Source of the DNA: Diogma glabrata
Taxonomy: Eukaryota > Arthropoda > Insecta > Diptera > Cylindrotomidae
NCBI GenBank assembly: GCA_963693315.1
Contig: OY856186.1
Span: 303,620,586 to 303,684,585 of the forward strand
DNA: 64,000 nucleotides
Reading direction: 5' to 3'
A model generated the notes under the pieces. It saw nothing but the letters and a program-made list of their open reading frames with translations. It was not told the origin of the DNA and made no database searches. Numbering within the stretch: position 1 is the stretch's first letter; the number at the start of each line of letters is the position of its first letter. Both the position numbers and the translations under genes were made by a program. Shown here in pieces: positions 33,320-43,993 of this stretch.

Positions 33320-33497
33320 CTAGCCTTTCTTCAATTTCGCAAAAAAGTTTTCAGATTTATCATAAATGTACCTCTCTCCCTACATTTTGTCCAAGAACTG
33401 CACTAACACCGTATGTACCAAGTTTCCTCAAAATCCTATAACAACCCTTATTTTTATTCAAATTTCAATTAAATAGTTGTTTAGGATAACTCTTACC
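33320..33497. repeat. diverged unit of the 29.8-31.5 kb repeat
   Basis: Phrases such as AAACCCCAGCCCTCTAGCC, ACCGTATGTACCAAGTTTCC and TCAAAATCCTATAAC match the order of motifs in the tandem units. It leads directly into copy B of the segmental duplication. Confidence 0.5.
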
Positions 33498-33643
33498 ACT
33501 TTGTCCAATTTATCCCAAAAGCTGTCAGAGCTATGGGAAAAGTTTAAGATATAAGGTTTGTTAGAAAGAACCACCGTTTTTTTTAAGTTTCCATTCATTA
33601 ATCTTTGTCAATTACAATTAATAATCTGAACACAAAACAAAAA

Positions 33644-34841
33644 ATATGGAGGGGCTGAAATCTCAGAGCTCCGAGATTTCAAGACTTCGGTCTGGGTTAA
33701 GGATTTTGATATAGTTTACGGCAAAAAACGTTTATGACGACATGGTTTTTAGTTTTGGGCGGCGATGTATATCAAACATAACTCTTTGTTAAAATACAAG
33801 TATTTTTTATCTCTGTTTAAAAATTTATTACAAAACTAACACGAAACATCAAAAAACGTTGCCGGAAATTTTAATCAAAATGCCAAAAATATTGTTAAAT
33901 TAAATAAAATCAAACTTTTTCAAACTTCCAAAAATATTCCAAAAATTAGAATAAAATCAAATATTTAAACTTTTTCTAAATTCCGATAATATTCCAAAAT
34001 TTCTTAAAAATTCAAACTTTTTCCAAAATTCTAAACATATTGCAAAAATTTTTACAAAATAAAAAATTGAAAATTTTTCCAAAATTCCAAAAATTATAAT
34101 AAAATCAACAATTAAAAATTTTTCAAAATTCTAAAAATATTCCAAAAATTCTTACAAAATCAAAAATTAAAACTTTTTCCGAAATTCTAAACATATTGCA
34201 AAAATTATTACAAAATCAAAAATACATACTTTTTCAAAATTCCAAAAATACTTCAAAAACTATAACAAATTCAAAAATTTCCATGTCCAATTTCATTTTA
34301 AATTACATTTACGTCATCAAAACAGCTACATTTTTTTTCCAAAAAATTGGCTACAAAAATAAATGAAATCATTTTTTGACACACTTGACAACATTTTTTT
34401 GACAAACTTATAATGCAATAATCTAGTTCTTGATCTCACATACCAATCCCTACCATCAAGATTTCTCCAAATTCAATATTCCTACTCGTAATCAGTTAAA
34501 ATGAACGTTTTTTAAGCCAAAAATATGAAATTTTGCTGTTTTTGACACACTTAATGATTTTTTTGACACACTTCCGGTACAGTTATCGAACACAGCGTCC
34601 TTTCGGACCTGTCCCTTGAGTATAACTATTTTTAGAAAAAAAAAATTTGAAATCCCTCAAGCGGTTTTCACTGCAGCGTAGGTAATGACGGCCGGCCGGC
34701 CGACAGACAGACATACATTTTTTTTTTGCTTTTTTAGAATCAGTAGATCCTAAAAAGTCGAGAAATGCCAAAAAATGTGGGGGTAAGAATTTCACTTTTA
34801 GCTCATGAATGTAATACTAAGGTCTTTCAGACCGAAGTAAT
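33644..34841 (+). mobile_element. unclassified element E1, copy 3
   Basis: About 1.2 kb, same orientation and termini as copy 1. Copy A (about 7112-7130) is the empty site, so the insertion is exact to within a few bases. A hairpin (GAAATCTC-AGAGCTCC-GAGATTTC) sits at the left end and GGTCTTTCAGACC at the right end. It is the shortest of the three because it has fewer internal AT-rich repeats. Confidence 0.85.
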
Positions 34842-35004
34842 GTTCTGTTATCAAAACATGATGACGTAAGTAAATAACGAAAAGCTTATGGTGTAAAGAA
34901 AAGTAACTGACCGAAATAATTAGCGTTTTTTTTTCCTATAGCAATTGTTGAAACTAATTGATCCTACTTAAACTGTTTGAATACAAAAGGTTTAAATGTC
35001 TTTA

Positions 35005-35405
35005 GAGGCACTTTCCAATCGAGTGAATTACTGAATGATTCACTTCAACTGAATTGTTCTAATATTCAGTAAATCATCACAAATAGCGCCAAAACAACAA
35101 AAAACAACAATTTTTTGACATTTAAAAAATACATAACCAAAATCGAAAATTTAGACACAAACAAATATGTTCCGATTTATTTTTTTATTATTTTTAACGT
35201 TTGACCACAAACCGTAAATAAAAAAATATGAATATGTTGAACTGATGAACCTATTTTTTCCTTCACTTTATTCAATTCAATTCAGTTCTGTAGTAGCTCA
35301 GTTTACGTTCAGTGGAAACTGAATATTACCATTGGAACATACAAATTCCGGAATACAATTCAGTTTAAGTGAATCATTCAGTAATTCACTCGATTGGAAA
35401 GCGCC
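35005..35405. mobile_element. PIF/Harbinger-type MITE
   Basis: 401 bp, absent from copy A. Flanked by TTA on both sides (35002-35004, 35406-35408), with long inverted ends: GGCACTTTCCAATCGAGTGA on the left against GGCGCTTTCCAATCGAGTGA on the right strand, continuing through ACTGAATGATTCACTT. A 3-bp TTA target duplication is the Harbinger signature. No coding capacity. Confidence 0.88.
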
Positions 35406-35698
35406 TTAAGTCAACAAATGTATTTGTATTAGACCAGTGTAAATAGATATACTAATGAATGATGATCGTTTGTTTAGTCGTAATGTGTAAGTAAATATTG
35501 TAAATTGAACTTAATTCAATTACAAATGTGTACATATATTATATACCTTATATTGTTTATCTTTGTGCTTAAGGGGCATGCGTTTAATGTTAAATAAATA
35601 TGTGTTGTATCTACGAAAAAATTTTAAATTTGAAAGTATGCAACACTAATTTTTTGTTATCGTTGAACTTAAGACATTTAATATACATTGAGATCCAC

Positions 35699-37258
35699 CA
35701 TGGTATAACGAATATAAGGTATTCTTGACAGCTAATCGAAAATTTTGTGTGACGTCATCCGGCGTAAATATAAAGAAACAAAAAATGTTTTAATTTGAAA
35801 ATTAGAGAAAACATAATTTTTACGTTATGGTTTTCCTTATTTTTTTCATTAACAATTTGTTTATTAAGTTTTCTAACTCTAAAGAACATTTTGCAGGGTA
35901 GGAAATTCGACGTCCACGCCATGCTGCAGGGGTAATGCAGACAGAATAAGGTTGGTGTATCGGAGACAAGCAGAGAAAAACTGCTTAGTCTATTACGCTA
36001 CATCACCGCGAATTGGCGCCTTAAAACCTTAACATCATAACAGAACCATTAACGAAAATTTGGGTTGGGACTGAGGTTAATACCATCACTCCGAAAAAAA
36101 GTTTTGTTAAATTTGATAACCAAAAAAAGAATACCAGACACTAACAAAACAACAGAAGTTTTACCTGGACGTGAGAAAGAAACAAACTACCGAATCGGAA
36201 CGTGAAACGTGTGCAGCCTGATCGCTCATGATGCTTTAATAAGCCTAGAAACAGAGACTGAGAGGCATAGGATGGATATCATTTCTCTGCAAGAAATTAG
36301 ACAGCCAATAATCGGAAAACAAAACTCGAATAGTCACTCTCTATGCAGTAGTGGTCATTCTTCTCGAAATGAATTTAGTACTGGTTTCCTTATTGGTGCA
36401 CGCATACAAGAAGCCGTGTTGAAATTCATCCTGGTCAATGAGAGGATTTGCTATTTAGGGGTACGCGGTACATAAAACAATATTTCTCTTATTGCCTTGC
36501 ATGCACCTACTGAAGCTAAGACCGTCAATATTTTCTACATAGCACTAGAGGAGGTTATGAAATCAACACCAAAAATGATAATGGTGAGAGAATGACTGAG
36601 TTTGCATTATCAAATAATTTGAGAATTGCCAGTACTTTCTTTTCGCATCGATCGATTCATAAGCAGACTTATGTTTTTAAACCGATTTTAAACCGTTCCT
36701 TTATATGTGCAAATATTGGAAGTAACCACTTCCTTGTATGTTCTAAGATAAGGTTCCACTTTCAACGATCAATTCAACGATCTTCTACTCATTAGAGTAT
36801 TTAAAAGTTTGTCTTTTAAAGTCCAAACATTTTCAGTGAAGTGTAAGGAACAAACTTCTTATAATAAATACGAACATTTTCTTTTTCCGCATGATTCTAT
36901 CCACTACAAATTGATTTATTTTTCTGGAAATTAAAAAACCTTATGTTTTGAGTATGATTTTTCACATTTGTTGAAAACTTTTGGTTTTAACGTAGTTCGG
37001 CATTTAAATTTGTATATGTTTTAATAGTAAAACAAATACTAAAGTTCATTAATTAATGAATGAATTAATTTCAATCATTTCATTAACTAATAAATTAACT
37101 TATAAATCATACTAAATATATTTTTAATTTAAAAACAATAGCTTTTCTCATTGATAATAACAACAAACGTATTATATAAAACTCTGAATGACGTCAATCA
37201 AAATCAAAATGGCATCGCTGTCATTCTAGTGAGAATACCTTATTTTCATTTTACCATG
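35699..37258. mobile_element. 1,560-bp TIR transposon with 9-bp target duplication
   Basis: Absent from copy A, where the sequence reads straight through. GAGATCCAC stands on both sides (35690-35698, 37259-37267). Inverted ends of about 26 bp begin CATGGTATAACGAATATAAG on one side and CATGGTAAAATGAAAATAAG on the other. Choosing the end one base further out would give a 7-bp duplication, so superfamily is open (P or Mutator-like are possible). No transposase found; it contains a retrotransposon endonuclease piece at about 36170-36800. It inserted about 200 bp upstream of the ATG of the copy B gene. Confidence 0.82.
36170..36800 (+). pseudogene. RTE-type endonuclease (EEP) fragment
   Basis: Frames give the exonuclease/endonuclease/phosphatase domain of RTE retrotransposons: NYRIGT then NVCSLI, ETERHRMDIISLQEIRQP (metal-binding QE), NEFSTGFLIGARIQEAVLKF, VNERICYLGVRGT, and at 36592 MTEFALSNNLRIASTFFSHR, SIHKQTYVFKP. 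The central GDFNAK block is missing and there are stops, so only scraps are left. The RT that would follow is absent here; a related one is at 11319-13376. Confidence 0.82.
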
Positions 37259-37453
37259 GAGATCCACATAAAGTTTGATTAATTATAACAAAATTTTCAA
37301 AGTTTAATAAATTATTTCAAATGTTAAAATTTCTTTGTTAAAAAAGTGTTTGATCAAATTGTATTAAATTTTTGCTGCAATATACTGATTAAATTTTATC
37401 ACAATTATCACTTCTAATTTTTATTGTTTTGCTATAGGCTACATACATCAAAT

Positions 37454-39562
37454 ATGAATGCTTTAAAACTAACAAACATCGAAAAAGGTAAGAGTTCTTT
37501 AAAGCTATGAAAAAAATTTAAAAGTTTTTTACGGTTTCTTTTGCAGATGCTAAAAACAAATTTCTAAAAGTATATTCTGCCTACGATATTCCAATAGACA
37601 GTGGAAGTATAACTGATCTTAAAGCAGATGTGCCTCCATGGTTTGATAAAACAAAATTCAAACGGTACTTACGGCGGTAATATTTACTAGAAACAAAAAA
37701 CTAACTTTAGAAATTCTAGTGGACAAAAATATTATCATGAGAACCAAGGGGGGGTATTGAAAAGCGTTATCTATGGTTTAGTTTGCCTTCTAACTGATCC
37801 AGGTGGGTTGGATATACTGCATAGCACGGGAAGATCATCAACACCAGAAACGGCAAGACTGAGATATGTAGAAACAATATTACATCAAAGCACGTGGTAC
37901 GATTTTGAATTAACCAAAGATTCCAAGTAAATTTTCTTTTAAGCAATATTTAAAATTGTTAAAAAACTTACATACTACTCCTTCATAGATCATGGAAATC
38001 ACTTAATAAAATACGTCGTCTTCATTTACTCGCATCAAATGGATCACAGAAAAATGGAATTGGAATAATTTCACAAACTGAAATTGCAATGACACTCTTT
38101 ACGTTTATGGTTTTCACAGTATCACGACCAACTCATTTTGGTATTCACATACACAATAAAGAGGGTCGTGAAGGGTTTATTCATTTCTGGGCTGTAATGG
38201 GATCCCAGTGAACACAAGACGTAAATATGACATCACACGAACGTCATATATATGTGATGTAATTGTTACGTAAATTTGACATAAAACTGACACTCGTCAT
38301 GACTATATCCTGGTATCATTTATATGATGCTTTCATGACATCACACTGATCTAAAATTTGACTTCGATATGATGTCATAATTTGGACTTAAATATGACCT
38401 TATTATGATTTTGTTAAATTTCACTAGAGGTATATCCATTTTAATTGTATATAGTTTAAAAAATTTTGCGTATAGTTAGTTATTGCTTCCTAGCAGGTTA
38501 TAGAATAGGAGGTAAGTAGTGACCAATGAATGACTGACGGGTAAGTGGTTTTGTTTAATTGTTATTAAATTTGTTTTTTAAGTAAAAAAAAGAATACATC
38601 GTAAAAAATGTATATTACTAGGATATCAACCTTATATCATAACAACGTCACGAATATCTCCACAGACATCACATTTATGTCATAGTTATATCACTATTTT
38701 TATGTCATGCTTCTTACGTAAACAAGTGGGAAATAATGATATACATATGACTTATATATGACCCAGATCTTACATAAGATGTGACTTAGCGTGATGTCAT
38801 TTTGATATCACAATGACGTAAATGTGTTTTCTGGGATATGTTCTTGGATTGAAAGATGAATACAATTATTGTTTGCAAAGCTTAGAAGTTTGTTCGCTAG
38901 TATGTGAGATATTTATTCGATATGTTTTTCTACCGTATCTTCAATTTGAGCCACCGTTGTTCAAACAAATGGTTAGTGCTGTTGTTGAAGGGTTAGGAAC
39001 ATTTTCACAAGATCTTAAATATGATTCTGTTATATATATGACACGTAGGTCTTGCAGTATTCCAGGTTATCAAATAGGAGTTGATATTTCAAAGGAAAAC
39101 TTAGTTAAAGATGTATTCACAAAAGAGGAAATATGCATGTTACGAAGCTACGTATCGCGATCCAAATATGCAGTGAAAAATTCCATACGTTTTTTTCCAG
39201 AGCGTATACATATTATTGAGATCATTAAAGATGAAAATAATTCTATCGAACCAAACTATGATGATGAAGAAAAGCAGAAGTACCAGAAACATATTGAAGA
39301 ATACCGGAAAGAGCTTGGATTAAAGGAAGCTGATAAATTTCTAATCAAGACTATATCACACGATGACTATCAATCACATCTTTGCAACACAAAATTCTAT
39401 AATTTTTCGTTTCGTTTAAAAATTACAATTCATTTGCAATTGTTATTGTTTTGGATTAATCAATACTATATTGGATGTTTTTTAATTCGGTTTTTACGTA
39501 AAAGATTTCATGGTAAAATATGGGCATATTACAAGGCCAATTCTAAGACATCACTGTACTAA
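37454..39562 (+). pseudogene. MpaB / rubber-oxygenase-like (DUF2236) gene, copy B, broken by a transposon
   Basis: Exons equivalent to copy A at 37454-37487, 37547-37664, 37711-37926, 37989-38203 and, after the insertion, 38838-39562. All splice sites are kept. The 632-bp TIR element at 38204-38835 with its 2-bp duplication falls inside the HFWAVMG/YVLGL block, shifts the frame (634 bp added) and brings stops. Otherwise the frame is open to the same TAA. The C-terminal half differs from copy A at about 21 residues with almost no silent changes. A truncated N-terminal product, or a frame starting inside the insertion (38822), is conceivable but not supported. Confidence 0.85.
38204..38835. mobile_element. 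CCCA-type TIR element C1 (632 bp) in the gene
   Basis: Ends CCCAGTGAACAC and (reverse strand) CCCAGAAAACAC; flanked by AT on both sides (38202-38203, 38836-38837). Copy A gives the empty site GGGATATG, which proves a 2-bp AT duplication. Both subterminal regions are crowded with TATGACATCA / TGATGTCATA motifs in both orientations, as expected for transposase binding sites. No protein encoded. A larger relative in terms of ends and target choice lies at 46654-48533. Confidence 0.85.
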
Positions 39563-41110
39563 AAGCTACTCGTTTAAGTGATGAACTACATTGAGATTTG
39601 TAACCAATCGTTTTGCATTTTACATACATTATACTAAATCCTTATACAACATACTTAAGTATGTTTTAATTTTATTAAATAAAATGCATCACATTATTCT
39701 TTGATTTCGAATGGTTAAATTTCATTTCCCATGTTTTGGTTGTTCTGCGAAAAAATCCAAAATATACTTTCGAATTGAAAAATTCAAATTATTTCTTTAA
39801 TTACTTGAGTTTAAGTGCTCACAAATCCTCAATAATTCCAAACTAATTCAAAATTCAAATCTAGTGAATTAAAAATTCTAAACCTGTTTAATATAAATAA
39901 ACCATATATTATAAGAAATATACATTCAAATAAAGTTTCTAGAATTTAAAACAATTTGTAAATTAATGAGCTTTTACCGTCCTTCAAATAGAAATTTGTA
40001 TAATTTAGGGATTTTAGCATCAATAAGTACACTGTGGGTGGACCTTCTAAGGGTAACAGTGAAAGTCTATCAATATTACACACTAACAAATCCTTTATTT
40101 TATTGCCTAATTATTATATAATAACAGAAATATATTTAGCCTATACCTATGAACCTACAATCTGTCACTGAAGATATTCCTATTTTATTAATAAAAATTT
40201 ACCGGCGTTGCTTGTGGTCGTTTTAAATTATATACTTATTGACATACAAATATTAGTTATTCTTTTTAGTTGTAAAATCATGCAGTAGAGCCAGCACATT
40301 CTTATGCATCTGAAGGTATAGTTTTTATCCGCACGACTTAAAGATACGAGAGCAAATAAAATTGATTTCTTCCATTATTAATCACATTTTCTAAGACTGT
40401 ACTGTAAGCATCGAATAACAATGTGTAATAAATACTGAACTTGCTAGTGAGTCACTAACAGGAAGCAAACGGAGGACAGCGTGCCTGACAGAGTTTTTAT
40501 TTCAACTAGCTTCAGTCATGTGTGTCCGAGAACTAATATCGCCCAGTTCAGTACAAATGATCAGATATGGACGCAAAAGAGAATGTGTAAACAGAATTAA
40601 ACAAACGAAGACAACGAACAAGGAATCTGAGGACCCCAAATGTCGAAGAAACCGAGATCATCACACACAACAGTTTAACTGCAGTTATTACATATATTAG
40701 ATATAGTATTACAAATAATAGATAAATTCATCCCATGATTTGTTCTCGATCCAACTTTTCATACCTAATTAATTTAATCTAGTACATCATCCTATGTAAA
40801 TAAATTGTTAACTAAGCAGTTCTAATAAATGGTGGTCGATGTTGACCCATAAATTGTTATAACAAATTGTTGATAATGTTGATCAATGAGTTTTCCATTA
40901 AATTGTCATAGCAAATTGTTGACGGTGTTGACCAATAAGTCTTCCAATATTTTGTTATAACCAAATTTTTGATGGTATTGATCAATAAAGTGTTACAATA
41001 GATTGTGGGCAGTAATAATAAAAGAAAAACCAACAATAGCAGCATCCAAAAAAAATTACAGGTTGTTGTTGATTAAAATGACTGTCGTAGAAATTTAACT
41101 CATTGTAACC

Positions 41111-42338
41111 AAAAGGAACAAATATCGTTTTTATAACAATGGCATTCTATCGGCATTAACTGGTTGATACTAGATGTTCAGCCTTTTATTTATATATATG
41201 TATTTGATTTACAAAAACAAATTGCTGTGTATATTTTTACTAATTTAGTCACATTATATGCACAACCACGACAAGAAAGTTAACACATATATTTATTTTA
41301 ACTGTTTTAAAGGTAGAATTTTGATCTATTCTTTTTGTTTTAAATTTTAATAAAATTAATATTTTAAACAAAAAAGAAACCATATAAAATCTTATAATTT
41401 ATACACATAACTTTTCAAATTTTAGAATTTAAGCCTACACGATTTGTAATAACATGTTTTATAGAATTGATCACATTAATGGATCATAAAACAAACAATT
41501 GATAATTTTTGTTGTTTCAATATTTTAAGAAAAATTTCTACGTATCATTGTACCAATTTAACTAAAAAGTTTAAATTACTATAATTTGACTACCAAAACT
41601 TTTCAAATTTTAAACAATGGGTTTTCCTTGTAATTCATTAATGTCCAAGGAAATATATAAACAAATTTATGAATTAACAACATCACAAAATGAGACAGCA
41701 ATCGAAACAAAAAGAAATATCATTGCGAGCAGGTTTTAAACAAAAAAAAATGAGAGAAAACGATAAACTGTGTTGAACGTGTTGATGTATACATACTAAA
41801 GGGGGTGTAAATACCAGAAATATTGTTACGTACTTCTAACCTTCCTTCGAATTGGCCTTATTATCAATTCGTAAACGCAATTTTTAATCTCCTTCTGAGT
41901 TCGATCACTGATTAGTTAGTAAACACACCAGGTTTTATTTAGTTTTCCACACCTTAATTGTTCCACAACAACAGGAAAACAACACAGCAAGCATTATTCT
42001 TAACCTTCATTCTTTCAACAGTTTTGAAACTCCAACGGTTGATTGCAGAAATTTCTAGTTCCAGCTTCCAAAATAATACACACATTATTTACAATTAAAT
42101 TTTAAAATTAACTTCTATTGACACGATTTTATATGCATCGTTTGCAATTAATTCCACCTGACTTAAACTATTAACACTATCGTGCTATCGCAACTTTACA
42201 TTAACGCAGTCTTAAATAAAACTAATTAATTTTACAAGAGGAAATTCCTTATATTCAATTCTGCATAATTTCTCGATTATTCGAGGTTACTTCTGGATAT
42301 TCCAGGTCAATCTAAGAATATTCGATAACATTATTCCT
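41111..42338. other. intergenic DNA with dispersed repeat R2 (about 41920-42130)
   Basis: No gene seen. The part from about 41920 to 42130 matches 60893-61045 plus 61852-61930 (shared CACAACAACAGGAAA, TTTCAACAG, AACGGTTGATT), which is the same repeat interrupted by a hAT MITE in the other location. Confidence 0.6.
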
Positions 42339-42340
42339 TA

Positions 42341-42616
42341 CACTGAAAAAAACATGTCCTATTTCCAATCGAAATGAAATTGTCTCAACCTCACCGTGCG
42401 GTCACATATGGCGAATCAAACTACGAAATTGCTTTAACAACTCTACAATTATAAATCGATGAAGTTGAGACAATCACACGAAACATTTATGTGAAAATAA
42501 AATATAGTTCAATTAATCTCAAATACTTAAACTTTAAAATGAAAAATTCATGATATAAGGCCAAAGAAAATTTTTTTCAGGGAAATAGTTATTATCTTTA
42601 TTCAACTACTGTTATA
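42341..42616 (+). mobile_element. MITE family M1, copy 3, truncated
   Basis: Begins CACTGAAAAAAACATGTCC after TA at 42339-42340 and follows copy 1 closely to CTGTTATA at 42616, where the pogo-like sequence starts. The remaining 250 bp of the MITE are not found nearby. Confidence 0.88.
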
Positions 42617-43740
42617 CACCTATCCCCCGTTTTACACGGTAGATACGTTCCTGATAAAAACGTGTTAATTGAAAATATAAATTTTGTATGGAAAACCGTG
42701 TTAAACGAAAAACGTGGGTTTTTGTTTAGTTTTTGGGCGACAAACAGATTCGGTAAAACATAAAAGTACCAGTTTAATCACATAAGATATCGACATAACA
42801 GTTAAATTGATTTTCAAAAAGAAACATGCAACTTAACCAATGAGAAATTCACAGAAAAATAAAAGTAATTATGCGTTGACCGAAATTAAACCTAACTTAC
42901 CTTGATTCAGTTTCGTGCGACTTGGAAGTTAAATCTGTAATTAATAACTGTGCTATCTGTTTAGCTAAATCTTGCAAACATCTTCATATGGACTCAAATA
43001 TTCGTTGACAGTTCGCAGAAATCGGAGAGCTCGTTCAACATTCGGATCATGTTGTTGAAAGTAGTTGCATTATCTGTTATCTTTTGGTATAACAGTTGCA
43101 ATAAAGAAGTTTTAATATTGGGTAGAAATACAATTTATCCATTTGTAAGCTGCAAATCTTGAGGGTGACATGGAGCATTGTCCAGTAAAAGAAGAACCTT
43201 AAATATTATTTTGATTAAATACTATTTTACTTCTGGTACGTATGAGACAAATCAATTAACAATGTGGCTTTAACCCAAGCTTTTGTATTGGCATTCCAAT
43301 AAATGGAAATATTTGTTTATTTCTTTTTACCTGGACGCTTTACCACCTAAGCCTTATCACTCTTTAGTATTGAAAACCTGATCAGCAGCCAAATTCTGTA
43401 ATTGTGAAGCGGTGATAAGTTTTTGAATGAACAGAAACGATGGAATTTTTAGCGCTTCACCGCTTCACAGTTACAGAATTTGGCTGCAGAACAGTAAAAT
43501 GTACCGAAATTAATTTCATTCAATTTTAGTGGGTACATACTGTTGTGCTGTATCTAAATCAGTAAATGCGCATTTTAATTTTAAATTTTTGCAAAAAATG
43601 CCCGTGTTTAAATATTTCGAACCACACATGACTTGTAACAAAACTTAAAAGGCATTTTATTTGAGTAGATGGAGTAGATCTATTTAAGTAGATGGCAACT
43701 GTTTCACATTCCAAAAATTTTAAAGTCTTACTAGATACTA
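42617..43740 (-). pseudogene. pogo/Tigger-like DNA transposon, decayed
   Basis: The left end CACCTATCCCCCGTTTTACA follows a TA and resembles pogo-group termini. On the minus strand at about 43160-43200 lies LLLLDNAPCHP, the second catalytic aspartate block of the DDE_1 (pogo/Tigger/jerky) family, with NG..VFLP.IKTSLLQ after it and PFIQKLITASQLQ...QVFN before it. Many stops. A second inverted pair CAGCCAAATTCTGTAA/TTACAGAATTTGGCTGCAGA at about 43385-43500 shows a local inverted duplication. No right terminus identified. Confidence 0.7.
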
Positions 43741-43799
43741 CCAGTTGGAATACGTCTTTGATATTGGTCTTAAAGCCATATCATTAATTTATTTTCCAT

Positions 43800-43930
43800 T
43801 GTTTTTATTTTTTTTAAATAAAATGTGTTGTGTAGTAGGAATTACAATATGTATCAAAACAACAAATAAAAACTTTTAACATCACGGTCACCGCAACAAC
43901 ATGCGTTCAACGATGTTGATGGAAGCTAAT
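43800..43930 (-). mobile_element. CR1/Jockey-like 3' end fragment
   Basis: T-run then AAATAAAATGTGTTGTGTAG and ACAACATGCGTT, matching the 3' ends at 31945-32060 and 62430-62530. Only the last 130 bp of the element are left, as in a strongly 5'-truncated insertion. Confidence 0.75.
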
Positions 43931-43993
43931 TTTTATTGTTTGTGTTCTTTAAATTTTTTTGAAATGATAACTAAACAATAAATCCAATATATG

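Larger units (their letters stand above)
33498..41110. repeat. segmental duplication, copy B
   Basis: Matches 6970-11318 with four private insertions: E1 copy 3 (33644-34841), a 401-bp MITE (35005-35405), a 1,560-bp TIR element (35699-37258) and a 632-bp TIR element inside the gene (38204-38835). It lacks the CR1-like insertion of copy A. The right-hand 39563-41110 part is noncoding as in copy A; the match stops near 41100, where copy A runs into the RTE. Confidence 0.9.

Noticed and set aside
38822..39562. Independent 246-codon gene starting MCFLGYVLG
   Set aside because: The start lies in the inserted TIR element; the frame is the second half of the broken copy B gene.
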